In this document: piece by piece, positions 21,320 to 32,250 of the stretch | How the letters are laid out: every line of letters begins with the position of its first letter | Position numbering within the stretch: position 1 is the stretch's first letter | Assembly (NCBI GenBank): GCA_947095535.1 | Contig: OX352772.1 | Location: 165,392,615 to 165,456,614, forward strand | Source: Poecilobothrus nobilitatus | Lineage: Eukaryota; Arthropoda; Insecta; Diptera; Dolichopodidae | Length of the DNA stretch: 64,000 bases | Direction: 5' to 3' | Notes under the pieces: model-generated | What the model saw: only the letters and a program-made list of their open reading frames with translations | What the model was told of the DNA's origin: nothing | Databases searched by the model: none | Translations under genes and position numbers: made by a program

Positions 21320-23965
21320 CTACTCAACTAGAAATTTTGTGTATTAAAATTGAATTTAATAATAAAAGTTTATTAATTGTCTGCTGCTATATTACTTCTA
21401 ACAGTAAAGCTGAGATTTATAATAAAGTTAATAATGTAATTGATTCTATTAGTAACAATCTAGTGGAATCTGACGAATGTCTTATATGATTTCAATCTCC
21501 CAAAAATAAAATGGATTAATCATAACGAGGAATCATTTATGATTCCAAATACTTTTAATTATGAATTTGAAAGCTCATTTATTGATAATACCAATATAAA
21601 TAACATACAGCAATTTTCTTCTACACCTAATTTTCAAGTTAAACAACTTGACCTAATCTTTAACTCAGATTAGAACAATCTAATAATTATAAATTTTCCA
21701 TTTTCTTTGATCAACGTTGATCTGTTCCACTTTTCTATATGTATTTCTTATTGTGTTAATGCAGCTTGTTGTCCTGAAACAGAAAATGTTTACCAATTCA
21801 ATTTTAGATAGGCAAACTATGAAGCTATAAATAGTTTTTTAAATTCTTACGATTTATCTTCTATATTAAATAATATAGATCTTAATGAAATGACTAGTAA
21901 GCTTTATGAAATTATCTTTAGTAGTTTTAGGCAGTTTATACCTATGAACGGAAATAAATCTACGATCTCCTGCCCTCCTTGGTTCATACGCGAACTCAAA
22001 AAGTTAAGAAACAAAAAAAGAATGCTGGCGAAAATATTTAAAAACAAAAAGTAGTATTGATTATACCAATTTCTTAATATTATTCAACAAGTTTAAAAAT
22101 TTATCTGAAGGTCTTTATGATTTGTATGTTCGGAACATGTCGGTTAAATCTCTAATTTTGAAAATTTGCCAATACTAAACGCAAATGTGATATCCCACAC
22201 ATATGAGTTTTAAGGGTAATACAAGTAATGATCAATCTAAAAATATTGAATATTTTCGTGAGGTTTTTTCTTTACCTTACTCTGATTCTACTTTTTGTGC
22301 ATATATTAATAATTTCAGTCATATAAATAGAAACAATGAAATTCTTTAAATGTACACTTTAAATGTACACATAACTGATATTCAAGTTAAACAGTATTTA
22401 AATATATTTTAGGAAATGTTTCGTTCTACAATACTACCGAAACTCTTCAGTAAGCAGACAAGTTGAAAAATTAAACTTGTCTTACGTAATAAGACAAGTT
22501 GAAAAATATCCATAGAAGCTCACAGAACTTCACAGAAGATTTTCTGAAATTTTCTTATAAGTAATAAGACTTGTTGAAATTTAAAACTAGGATTTGTCTA
22601 AGCATATCAATACTACTTACTTACTGAAAAGTTTCGGTAGTATTTAGAACGAAACATTTCCTAAAATATAAAATTAGTCTTTCAAGGCAAAATAATGGTT
22701 ACAATGTATTTTGTTACAATACGTATTTTGTTTCTAAGTAACCAAATAATTTCAAATAAACATCAATTTGATAAACTAGTAAAAACACTATAAGTTGGAA
22801 ATTTTTTAATTTATTTAAATTGAAAAAAAACAAAAAATAATAAAATAAATTTTGTTTTTTTCTTTTTTAGAATTTATTATTTTAGCTTTAGTATTTAAAT
22901 AAACTTAAACTAAACTATTGCCCTGGACCAGATGGCATTCCAGAAAGTATATTAATAAACTCTTCTGATTCCCTTTCTCTTCTATTATCTATTCTCTTTA
23001 ATACTTCTCTTAATCTACGTATTTTTCCATTTATTTGGGAGAAATAATTTATTAGACCTATTTTTAAGAAAGATAAAAAAAAATATTGTATCGTCCGATA
23101 GCTAAATTGTCAGCAATACCTAAAGTATTTGAATTAATAGTTTTTGATTCAATTTATTCTCAGTGTTCTAGAATTATTTCTGAAAACCAGCATGGTTTCT
23201 TGAAACATTAGTCAACCATCACAAATCTTGTTGAATCAACATCTATATTCCTAAATAATATAGAATCGAGATTTCAAACGGATGTTATATATACTGACTT
23301 TAACAAGGCATTTGATATTTTACCCCACAATACCATTTTATTAAAATTAAAAAAGTATGGTTTTCCTGAACGTTTTATTAAGTGGGTAAATTCTTATCTG
23401 AAGGACAGAAATTACAGTGTTGTCTTTAGATCTTGTGCTTCTAAACCTTTTCCAGTACACTCAGGAGTTCCACAAGGAACCCATTTAGGACCGCTTCTTT
23501 TTATTTTGTCCGTTAATGATGTTACTACTACCTTCACTCGCCAATATAACATTTAAATGTACGCAGATGACATGAAAATTTTTTAAAAAAATTAGATGCA
23601 TATGAGATGCCAACTTACTTCAGGCTGACCTAAATAATTTCTTCTATTGATGTAACATAAATAATCTAATTCTTAATGTCAGTAAATGTGCATTCATGAT
23701 TTTTCTCGGTGACTCAATAGTATTAACTTTCAATGCTCTTTTAATAATTCAAGTTTGACTAAAACTAATTTAATGAGAGATCTAGCTATTCTCTTCGACA
23801 CTAAATTAACTTTCCAGGACCACTATGAAAGCATAATTCATAAATCGAATTCAATGCTTGGTTTTATTAAATGATGGTTAAAGGAATTTACTGATCCTTA
23901 CACACTTAAATCTTTATACACTTGTCTCGTTAAACCAAATGTTGAATATGATAATATGGCTGTCT
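21320..23965 (+). pseudogene. LINE (second family), endonuclease and reverse transcriptase, degenerate
   Basis: The plus strand carries an endonuclease piece (LEILCIKIEFNNKSLLIVCCY, 21330-21400), a linker (SSILNNIDLNEM; PPWFIRELKKLRNKK, 21850-22030) and reverse transcriptase blocks: CPGPDGIPESIL (22920), ENQHGFLKH, VIYTDFNKAFDILPHNT (23290), HSGVPQGTHLGPLLFIL (23460) and MYADDMKIF (23560, catalytic ADD). Stops and shifts are frequent. A MITE interrupts it at 22401-22671. Its 3' end near 23965 abuts Gypsy reverse transcriptase. It is related to 17878-18697 and distinct from the minus-strand LINE family. Confidence 0.8.
22401..22671. mobile_element. MITE with ~50-bp terminal inverted repeats
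   Basis: The left arm starts TATATTTTAGGAAATGTTTC (then GTTCTACAATACTACCGAAACTCTTCAGTAAG). The right arm is its reverse complement, ending GAAACATTTCCTAAAATATA, with only a few mismatches over about 50 bp. The 270-bp element has no coding capacity; its middle repeats AGACAAGTTGAAAAAT and related words. It lies inside the LINE at 21320-23965. Flanks are TA-rich, so a TA or short AT target duplication is possible but cannot be proven by eye. Confidence 0.8.
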
Positions 23966-24480
23966 TCAGCTCAATCGGTTTGCGAAGGAACTCGTAATTT
24001 AATGCCGTCTTGGGAATATCTCTTGCATCAATTTCGATCTGGTGAAAGCCCTTGGCAAGATCCAACATTGTAAAATATTGGCATCTACCGAGTTTTTTCA
24101 GAATATCGTTGATGTTTAGAATGGGATATCTATCGTCTATTGTCACTTCGTTCAACTTTCTATAGTCGATAACGAGTTTCCACTTGTGTCGACCGCCTTG
24201 CGTCCAGTTTCTTGGGTACTACCCATACTGGTGCAGAATATGGAGATTGACTTGGTCTTATAATCCCTTTTTCCAACATCTCGGAAATTTGTTGTTTCAC
24301 TTCTTCTTTATGAACATATGGATAGCAATAGTTCTTAACAGCAATGGGAACATGATCGCTCATACGAATTATATGTTTTATTGCATTTGTAAAGGTCAGA
24401 TCCGACTTCTCATTATAAAATATTCTCAAAAATCTTTTAATAATTCTATATAAATTTTGGTTTTCTTCGGGGTTGAAATG
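23966..24480 (-). pseudogene. Gypsy reverse transcriptase N-terminal half
   Basis: From the right: IKHIIRMSDHVPIAVKNYCYP and KEEVKQQISEMLEKGIIRPS (24230-24420), APVWVVPKKLDA, then DDRYPILNINDILKKLG, FTMLDLAKGFHQIEI with the catalytic Asp of motif A, and YEFLRKPIELK. The sequence stops near 23966, where the LINE begins. The missing continuation (MNNVLSDY..., YLDD) is at 17874 and leftwards. One frame change occurs near 24157. Confidence 0.85.
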
Positions 24481-24486
24481 GTTTGT

Positions 24487-25160
24487 TCAGATTTGTTCTA
24501 ATAGTAGTGTTTTGTTTTTAACATCGTTTAAAAAACAGAAATTTTCAATAGTGACTGAATCCGTTTCTAAAATACTAAAGGTGATATTCTTACGGTTATA
24601 ATCTGTGATTTTGACAAATGCGTTAATTATATTGTTTTCTGCATTATATATGCCTTCTTTAATTATAATTTTGTTATCATCGGACGATTTTCCGGGTTCT
24701 ATATACCAACCCAAATTTATCTTGTACTGGTATATCAAGAAAATATTCTCCTTGGCTATCAAGGCAGTAAGTTTTAGAATTTTTAAAGTGAATTTGTATT
24801 TTTCTGTCTTTAATTTCTAAGCAACTATTACTATAATCAATTTTAACATTTAATTTACTTAAAATATTTTTTCCTAACAGGCAGTCGTATTCGTCTTCGA
24901 ATTTACAGACGAATAATTGTATTTTATCCGAAGGTTCTCCTAATTCTTCGATTAATGTTATTTCTACCATATCATCAATATTGACGGTATGTTGAAGTGT
25001 TTTGAGAGTGATATTGGTAATGGGTTTTTTCCATTTGGAGTCACACAAATCTGGGTTGATTATAGAATGTGCGGCTGCAGTGTCAATGATGAAATTTAGA
25101 GGGTTAAGTTTAGTTTTGACTGTTATATATGGTAAGATTTTGCCCAGGCAGAACATTGAA
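24487..25160 (-). pseudogene. Gypsy protease and pol linker, gag-protease duplicate 2
   Basis: An open frame of 159 residues (24677-25156) contains IIDTAAAHSIINPDLCDSKW with the catalytic aspartate box, VNIDDMVEITLIEELGEPSD, DEYDCLLGKNILSKLNVKID and a C-terminal FLDIPVQDKFG. The layout is that of a retropepsin-like protease with LLG-type second motif. A frame change near 24720 leads into 24487-24762, a linker that ends before reverse transcriptase. The other copy at 18698-18950 is the truncated duplicate. Confidence 0.78.
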
Positions 25161-26380
25161 AATTTTAGATATCTTCAATATAGGTATCCATAGGTTTGAG
25201 GTCTTGTTGGTTCGGGTGGTGGTTGTATTTTTTCTGCTGTTGGTTGACAAAACGTCTATTATATTGGTTTGGGGAGTAGTTTCGCATCAGTAGGTTGCGC
25301 ATCTGTATTGTTATTTCTATACAGGTTGTTTCTATTGTTATTGTTGGTTTTGAGTTCTATTGTTATTATTCTATATCTATTTGTATTATTATTACGTCTA
25401 TTATTATAATTGTTTCTTTGGTTGAAGGCCGGTTGGGGTTAAAAGTATTTTGATTGAAATTTTCAGAAGAATTTCTATTTCTCTCTACTAAATTGTCGCT
25501 CACCATTCCTACTCCGTATGTCATTAAGGTTTTATTATTTAACATTCTCAGTTTCATTTTAATTTCGTTAAATAAGTCTAAAAAATTTGTTTTGAAAGTG
25601 ACTCCTCTCATTGCGTCAAACAACTCTTCACAACTTAATCGGTAGCCGAAGTTGCATTGTAATATTTATTTAATTGCAGCGCAACTCCTGGCTTGACAAT
25701 TAATTTCTAACGTGTCTCTAGCCTCACTGACTATCTTGCTTTTAATTATGTCCGTCATGACAGTTTGGGCAACATCGTCAAATGACATTTTAATAATATA
25801 GGAATAATCCTATCAACTAGATTGCAAAAGTTTTGGAGATTGGTTGAACTACCGTTCAATTCGGGAAGGTTACCCAAATATTTTAAGGAGTCTATTGTTA
25901 ATCTGTTTCTGTTCTGTTCGTTAGCTATTTCTGTTTTTATAGAATTTAGGGTTGAGTTTAGGAGAACAATTAATTTTATGTTAATTTTAAGTTTCAGTAA
26001 TGCTGTAAAAAAAACAATTTGAAATATAATTAGTTTTATATAATGAAATTTTTAACAAAGTTTTTGCTTTCTATGTGGAAAGGAAATTTTATAATATATA
26101 TATATATTTTTAGAAAATTTTCTTCCAAATATTTTTCGAGGAAAAAAAAATTATTGGAATTTTACAAAGAGCAAAAACAATATCAAATTTTACAAGAAAA
26201 AAAATTGATTTACTTATATAAAAAAAATAGTTTGAAATACCTATAGGTAAGTGGATTACTGGAACACTGTGATTACTGGATATTAGGATGAAATTTTGTA
26301 ACTCACTGGACGTAGCTGTTGTTGAAGATGCACAGGAAGTTTTCTTATAGAAATACACATGAACACCACATTTGTTTTAG
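25160..26380 (-). pseudogene. Gypsy gag, duplicate 2, with ~350-bp extra segment
   Basis: Pieces match duplicate 1: VPVIHLPI (about 26260), DSLKYLGNLPELNG (about 25860), RGVTFKTNFLDLFNEIKMKLRMLNNKTLMTYG (25480-25620) and an Asn/Gln-rich tail (25200-25300). Between HLPI and DSLKYLG there is an extra segment at about 25898-26246 that duplicate 1 lacks. On the coding strand its left edge reads ATAGGTATTTC and a TTGTTTTTTTTACAG lies at about 26015, which looks intron-like. Frames are broken elsewhere, so it is a dead copy. Confidence 0.7.
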
Positions 26381-26421
26381 TTTAATTAGTTTGTAGATTT
26401 TTGTTTAGTTTATATATTTTA

Positions 26422-26496
26422 TTTTTCCCAAATTTTGGGATCCCAATAAGGTAGGGTTTCTTCGTCTTCGTATGGGACGAAGGGATCTACTGTCAT
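26422..26496 (-). other. Small open frame, possible gag leader peptide
   Basis: ATG at 26494-26496 opens a 24-codon frame (MTVDPFVPYEDEETLPYWDP then KIWEK) ended by TAA. Its composition is protein-like against an AT-rich background, and it lies upstream of gag duplicate 2. It might be an N-terminal gag exon or leader; duplicate 1 lacks it. Support is composition only. Confidence 0.3.
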
Positions 26497-27647
26497 CACA
26501 AAAATTTTTATTAATAGTAATGTTTGTTGAACATATTTTTTTTTTTATTTAGTTTTAATTATATTTTATTTTATTTTAATTTTAATTTAATTATCAAATA
26601 TATAAAAAAATAGTACTTAATAATGAATAAATAATAAGAAATTTTGTCCGAATTAAAATTTTTTTTTTTTTAAACTATTTAATAGTTTTATTGGCTCATA
26701 CCAATTTATTAGTTCGATACTCAACTAAGATTTGATAATAGCTATAATTTCTCATGAAAGCATATTTGAGCATCCAGCAATTAAATTTTATATTTAATAA
26801 TTTAATAAAAAAAAAAAAATTTAAATATGGACACAATTTCTTGTTATTTATTTATTATTACTATTTTTTTCTGATTTTATGATTTGATTTTTTATGAAAT
26901 ATGATATTTGAATTTGTGAATTTGGAAATAATTGTTTTCACATAAAATTGTAAAAAAGTATTTTAAAAAAAAAATAGAATATGATATTCGCAACACACGT
27001 AATAATTAATTAGGAATTTTGTTTTAAGAATTTCATGGGAAAGTTAATTTATTTAAAATTTGATCATTAAGAAATTTTGTTTTTTGTTTAAGAGCTATCA
27101 AGGCTGAAAAATTGAAAATTTTCTATTTTAAGGCATCTGTAACTTAGGCACCTGTACAAATTTTTCTTCGGCATGCCATAAAAATTAAAGCCAGTAATAT
27201 AATTTTATGTGTGTTAATGGTTTTTCTTAGTTATATTCGGTTGCAAACTTACAGCCCCTCAAAATTCCAGAAAAGTCCTATTTTCACATTTTTCTTTATT
27301 TATTTGTTTTTTTTATTTAATTGTTTAACGGTTCGTACGGGTATCTAAGAGTTGAGAAAAGCAACTGTATTCGTGCTCGTTTTTTCTATCTTTAATGGTG
27401 TAGAAGTACTGTAAACAGACGGACTGAAAAACTGAAACTAATAAGTACATTTTTTTACAATTTTTTTGTGCTAAAAAGGTTTTTAATAGACATAGCAAAC
27501 CCTTTTTCATCTGAATTTATTAGATTAGCACTAGGTTTAAAAATATATTTGATTAAAGCTTGTAATAATAGATCTATTAAAAAAAGCTAAAAAAGCTATA
27601 TTGTAAATGAATTAATTGCTGATCATTACAGAGTTCATTCCATAGTT

Positions 27648-28660
27648 CCAATCTACAGAGCATCTTTAAGATTGAAAAGAAAAAAATTTTGTATTTAAAG
27701 GAAATGAAAATAAAAAACTTGTTCTTAATAGCATGCTTACATAGAAATGTGGTCTCTTCTGAATAGATACATATTTGTGTTTTTCTAGTTTAAGAATTTA
27801 TTTAGCAATATGTATGAATGTTCTTAGATCCAAATTGCAAACTATTTATAAGCAAAGTTTGAGTAAAATAGATTTAAGCTTAAACTATATGATAAACAAT
27901 AAATATTATCTGATAATAGTAGGTAACCTTGCACTTTGGGATGGAAAAAAAATTAACCCATATCGCACGACATGCTGACCTACATTTTGATTGATGGGTT
28001 TAATGTAGGTCATGCTTGGTTAGTAGGTCAAGAACTTGTTTTGATTGTTTTGCTTGGTTAGTGCTTTAGTGTTTCTTGCTTTAATGCTTGGTTAGTAAGT
28101 CAAGAACTTGTTTTGATTGTTTTGGTTTAGGTTTTAAGTTAGGTTGTATGTGTGGGTTGTTAACTTATAAGTTCCAAATAGTTTTATAGTAGAAAGTGAA
28201 GGTTGTTGATATTGTGTAAGTTGTCAGGCAGGGTTAATAAACTGAACAATTGATTTTATGTATCTTGGTTACTACAAAAACTTACAAAAACTTGCTTTGG
28301 TTGAGGTTTTAAATTAGGTTGTATGTGTGGGTTGTTATATTATAAATTCCAAAAGGTTGAATAGTAGGAAGTCAAGTGTTAAGCCATTTAAAGTAGCTCG
28401 GCCCTTAATAAACAAAATTGTATAACAGTGGTTAAATACTAGGCGTACATATAAAAGTAGTAAAAAATTTCTAAAAAAAGTAGTAAAAAACAGAAACATT
28501 TTTTTTTATTTTTAAATCTACAGAGCATCTTTAAAATTGAAAAGAAAAAAATTTTGTATTTAAAGGTAATGAAAATAAAAAACTTCTTAATAGCATGCTT
28601 AAATAAGAATGAGGTCCCTTCTGAATAGATACATGTTTGTGTTTTTTCTACTTTAAGAAT
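27648..28660. repeat. Direct repeats near the left end of Polinton copy B
   Basis: A ~150-bp unit (TCTACAGAGCATCTTTAA..., AAAAAATTTTGTATTTAAAGG..., CTTCTGAATAGATACAT...) occurs at about 27648-27797 and again at 28512-28660 in the same orientation. Between them CTTGGTTAGTAGGTCAAGAA recurs at about 28017 and 28089, and AGGTTGTATGTGTGGGTTGT recurs at about 28141 and 28315. The AGTAGGTCAAG word also occurs at 45430-45470 beside copy C. These are probably terminal-region repeats of the Polinton, which is inference. Confidence 0.55.
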
Positions 28661-28954
28661 TTATAGAAGAAAAGAGAAAACAAAAGTCATTAATTAACTG
28701 ACTGCACGTCGTGTAAGATATTTTTTTATTTTTTAATTAAGAATGTTCAAAAATATGAATAAAAAGATAACAAACAGCAAATCAAAAATATGGAACTGGT
28801 TAAACTAAAGACAGACTCTTTACTCTTTTTTTTTTTGTTTTTTGGTTTTGTATAGAATAAAAACTAATTCAAAGATAGTTTAAATGATTTTGGTATATAT
28901 TTTGAAAACATAAGATAAAAATAAAAGGCATTTATTTTTATGTTTAAAATCTTA

Positions 28955-29194
28955 TATTATTATATTTTTATTTAAATTTAAGTTGAAACATTTTTTACGA
29001 TGATCAGATGTTAAAATTGCAGAAATAATGAGACCAACTTTTTCTATACGTCTTTGAAATCTACTTCTATCACGTGCGTATTCTTCCCAATGACCTTTCC
29101 GTGCTGATCTGTAAGCATACTCTCATACATGCATAACGTGAATTTCTTGTTTAATGTTGAAGTGACCTTTTTTAGTTTTGTTATTTAAATGCAT
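28955..29194 (-). pseudogene. Polinton terminal small basic protein (copy B)
   Basis: The frame from ATG 29192-29194 has MHLNNKTKKGHFNIKQEIHVMHV, then a TGA where copy A has Trp, then YRSARKGHWEE and RDRSRFQRRIEKVGL. It is otherwise collinear with 6842-7066. One nonsense mutation separates the aromatic front from the basic tail. Its place outside the VD-type gene matches copy A. Confidence 0.6.
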
Positions 29195-29214
29195 ATCGTG
29201 CAAGTATGAAACTT

Positions 29215-29740
29215 CAAGCGTAGTAATCTAACATTTTTTCCTTTAAAAAATACATATACACATTATAACAAATTTTAACAGCACATCTGAAATTTTTATT
29301 TGATAAGTGTATAGGACAATTTGATTCAAAGTTATCAATCTTTTGCAATGACGGCAAGTTTCTGCTTAGATCTTCTATTTTAACACTGTCAATGTACTTT
29401 TGAAGAAAAATTTTTTGTTTGTTCTTCTTTAACATAAATTTTTTCAACTGATTCGAAATAGTGTTTTAATATACATTTTACATCTAAATATTCAACTAAA
29501 CCGTTATTCCATTTAAGTCCATTTATTTTAATTTCGCAATACCGGTTATTATATTTCAAATCCTGACTAATATTCTTCTGCGGGGTTTTAAGAGATTTTG
29601 AAAATGCGGAGTATGTTGCGAAGTGATACACAGTTAGAATTAAACTTTCTTTTTCAAGTATGGCTAACTCTTTTAGGAAAATATTGCTTTTCATTTCCTT
29701 GTAAAAATTTTAGTTCAACTATGAGTACTTGTTTAACCAT
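29215..29740 (-). pseudogene. Polinton VD-type protein, long paralogue (copy B)
   Basis: The start ATG at 29738-29740 matches those of copies A and C. The first 15 codons are out of frame with the main part. FLKELAILEKESLILTVYHF is followed by an unusual ATYSAFSKSLKTPQKN segment in place of KAPYPSEEL. The rest (KYNNRYCEIKINGLKWNNG, IYVKEEQ, CPIHLSNKNFRCAVK) is in two overlapping frames joined near 29400. Copy A has a deletion at the same position after LAI, so this site varies among copies. Confidence 0.62.
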
Positions 29741-29844
29741 GTCGAAGGCTTATGGAAAAATGTTTCATAGAATAACTAAATTACATTTATATTCACTTCG
29801 GAAAAAGAGCTTTTCATATAAATATAGGTTATCAGAGTTAGTTT

Positions 29845-30470
29845 TTAACTAATACAACTGTGCTGTTTCATCCGTTCACTATGATGGTGGCGGGTCCATA
29901 ATGCTGTGGTAAAACCACTTTTATTCATAATTTAATAAAATATAAAAAAGAAAATATACAACCATATACATATGAATAGAATAATTTGGTGTAATCCAGA
30001 TTTTAATGATAATCAAAAACCATTGGTAATTATTATCGATGATATGATGTTAAATTCTCATGATAAGCATGTATGTGATTTATTTACTAGATGATCACAT
30101 AGAAATTTATCTGTAATATTTGTAACACAAAATGTTTTTCATTAAGGCAAATTTTCAAGAGATTTTACTTAACTGTAAATATTTAGTACTTTTCAAAAAT
30201 CCAAGAGATAAATCGCAGATATTACCTCTAGCTCGCCAAATATATCCCAATCAAATCAAAGCATTTGCAAAAGTATATAATGAAGTGACATCAGTCCCAT
30301 ATGGCTATATATTCATAGATCTTACTCAATACGTTATATTTCGATTAAGAAGTGATATATTTGGAAAAGGTTTGTGTTCTTGTACGAGATATAAATTAGA
30401 ACAATTTAGGGAGGAATATGAAACGTTTGAAGACCAATCGTCATATATTGCACCTGTTAAAAACCTCTAA
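29845..30470 (+). pseudogene. ATP: Polinton packaging ATPase (copy B), multiple stops
   Basis: The Walker A region is at 29876-29925, but a TAA replaces the residue after MMVAGP, so the P-loop is cut. Walker B (LVIIIDDMMLNSHD) lies at 30025-30065, then VIFVTQNVFH, CKYLVLFKNPRDKSQI and PLARQIYPNQ. This copy preserves the central part that A and C have partly lost. Further stops lie after LFTR (30090) and after VFH (30143). The C-terminus EEYETFEDQSSYIAPVKNL is intact. Confidence 0.8.
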
Positions 30471-30701
30471 ACCAAAATTCCAGAAAGTAATTATAAAACA
30501 CTGTGACCCTGAAGTAATAAAAACATTTTGAGTAAAAAAGCAACAACCAAATTACAAAATTATAAAAAAAAATTAAGATAATTTATTTTCCGGAAAAAAT
30601 CTATAAATAACAAAATAAAAGTCATTATTCAACGTGGTGGATTTTTACCTACACTTCTTGGTGCAGTACTATCAGGGATAATCGGAAATTTTATAAAATG
30701 A
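30418..30701 (+). pseudogene. Polinton small basic protein (copy B)
   Basis: ATG 30418-30420 lies inside the 3' end of the ATPase in another frame, as in copy A. The KPKFQKVIIKH core is present, but the middle helix has a large deletion around 30525 and a stop near 30580. The hydrophobic end (GGFLPTLLGAVLSGI) survives and its TGA overlaps the next ATG as ATGA at 30698-30701. Confidence 0.6.
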
Positions 30702-31340
30702 ATAATAAAATATTTAATAAAACGATAATTCTAAAACTTGAGATTTATGAGAAAATGAAGCAAAATACTGAAAATATAAAAAAAAAATTTCTCACAGGCA
30801 CTCAAAAATGGTATTTTTACAGACAAAATCTATTTAAAATAAGAAACAAAAAACGAGAACTTCCTATGAATAAAGAGGAGAAAGTAAAAATTACGGAAAC
30901 AAAAGGTACTCAAACTCGTGCAAAAAAACCATTGTATATAGATGCGGAAACTCAATCGCATTTTCCTGAATATAAGAATTTTGAAATACAAGCTGTTCCT
31001 GAAGAAGAAGAAGTATATGAAAAAGAAGCTGATGTCGAAATATTTGATGATAAAATTCAAGAAAATGTTTTAACAAAAGCATTGTGAGCTACTTCAGTTA
31101 GAGAACGTCTTAAAAAATGAAAGTCAATTAGAAATCAAAACGTACAAATTTTTGAAACTGATACAGGAGACATTATAACTGTTCCTTTAGATAGCCCAAG
31201 TCCACCAATGAAAAAAGAAAAAACTATGAATTACAAAGAGTTGAATAATTCATCAAGACGTGTTTTAAGATCAGCAGCAGGTAATACTCAAACAGAACTT
31301 AGTTTTTTAATTCGTAAGATTAAATGATGGATTTTATGTT
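30698..31340 (+). pseudogene. Polinton acidic/coiled protein (copy B)
   Basis: An open frame runs from ATG 30698 for 129 residues (MNNKIFNKTIILKLEIYEKM; WYFYRQNLFKIRNKK; EEEEVYEKEADVEIFDDKIQ), then TGA at 31086. The rest (ERLK, SIRNQNVQIFETDTGD, SSRRVLRSA) continues in frame with more stops up to about 31330. A part near NELDKNMKKILLNK is missing compared with 61915-62604. The acidic centre is kept. Confidence 0.65.
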
Positions 31341-32022
31341 ATTTTACTCAGTGCTTCATCTATGAACTATTATCCAGAAAATTCATTATCATCTTTTAGA
31401 AATAAAATGAATAAATACATGTGTGATTCAAGGTGGAAAGTCAGTATTTCAGAAATTTATATTAATGATTTCGTTCCAAATGTGTATGGTGAAGAATGGG
31501 AAAAAAGTACTCAAATATTTATTATAGGTATGCAGAAAGATATGATAGGAGTTGGAACATCATTTATTCCATACATAGAAAAACAAATGATATGCAACTG
31601 GAAAGTTTTTCTACTACCAACACTAATTCAAGATATACGCTCATTTAATAGGTTTACAAGAAAAGAAGTTGAACGACAGTTAATTTGGGGAATTTTTAAT
31701 TTTATAAACGATGAAGTTCATTATACACATTTAGCAAAAGCTGAGGAGATGCCCAAAAATATAAGTTACACTACAATATGTGTTACTAGGCCTAAAATGG
31801 ATATAAAAATAAGAGCAAATTACGCTTATAACCTCGAAGGACTTTTGACGACATGTTTCAATGTATCTCCAAAAGTTGCAGAATTTAAAAAATATAAACC
31901 ACCTGTAATAGAAGTTTTCAAAACTTTTATAGATAGTGTATAATTGATTTCAATTATTAAACCAGATATATTTTTTATATATACAGATATAATTGAACCG
32001 CAAAAAATAGGTGATAAAGATG
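31320..32022 (+). pseudogene. Polinton probable minor virion protein (copy B), 3' truncated
   Basis: The N-terminus VNDGFYVILLSASSMNYYP is followed by a frame break near 31355 and then a 193-residue open frame to 31943 (ENSLSSFRNKMNKYM, WKVSISEIYINDFVPN, KPPVIEVFKTFIDSV). This is the longest uninterrupted stretch of this protein in the window. After a TAA the frame continues to FYIYTDIIEPQKIGDKD-like sequence and ends at 32022 with the element. Confidence 0.68.
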
Positions 32023-32250
32023 TGGGGAGTGACTTAATGGCAAGCGTCATAATGTCAATTGCCATTATGTCACTTTCAAAGCTACAATAAAGTCAAATTG
32101 ACTTTAAGTCGCTATGAAAAAGTGACATAAAATCTATGTTGAAAACGACATAAAGTCAATTGACTTTAATTCACTTTACTTTAAAAGTGCAAATGGTCAC
32201 ACTGGAAAAATTGACATAAAAGTGACATAAGGTCAAGATGTTTTTAAAAT
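32022..32250. repeat. Palindrome-rich GTGACATAA / AAAGTCAATTGACTTTA block
   Basis: The first 50 bp form a near-perfect hairpin (AGTGACTTAATGGCAA with TTGCCATTATGTCACT, 32027-32072). Two palindromes of the AAAGTCAATTGACTTTA type follow (about 32091-32108 and 32151-32168), and the word GTGACATAA or its complement occurs several times. No coding frame is present. It borders the broken end of Polinton copy B. I do not recognise the family. Confidence 0.6.

Larger units (their letters stand above)
28660..32022. mobile_element. Polinton copy B, inverted relative to A and C, truncated
   Basis: Gene order from left: terminal small basic protein (minus), VD-type long paralogue (minus), ATPase, small basic protein, acidic/coiled protein and minor virion protein (all plus). 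This is the right-hand third of the element in reverse orientation. The sequence stops at about 32022 in the middle of the minor virion gene (after IGDKD), where palindrome-rich DNA begins. The left flank at 28670-28800 matches the tandem units at 45770-46260 left of copy C in the same orientation, as terminal inverted repeats of opposite ends should. All genes are damaged. Confidence 0.82.

Noticed and set aside
24184..24453. Plus-strand frame rich in Trp and Phe
   Set aside because: Antisense to the well-recognised Gypsy reverse transcriptase.
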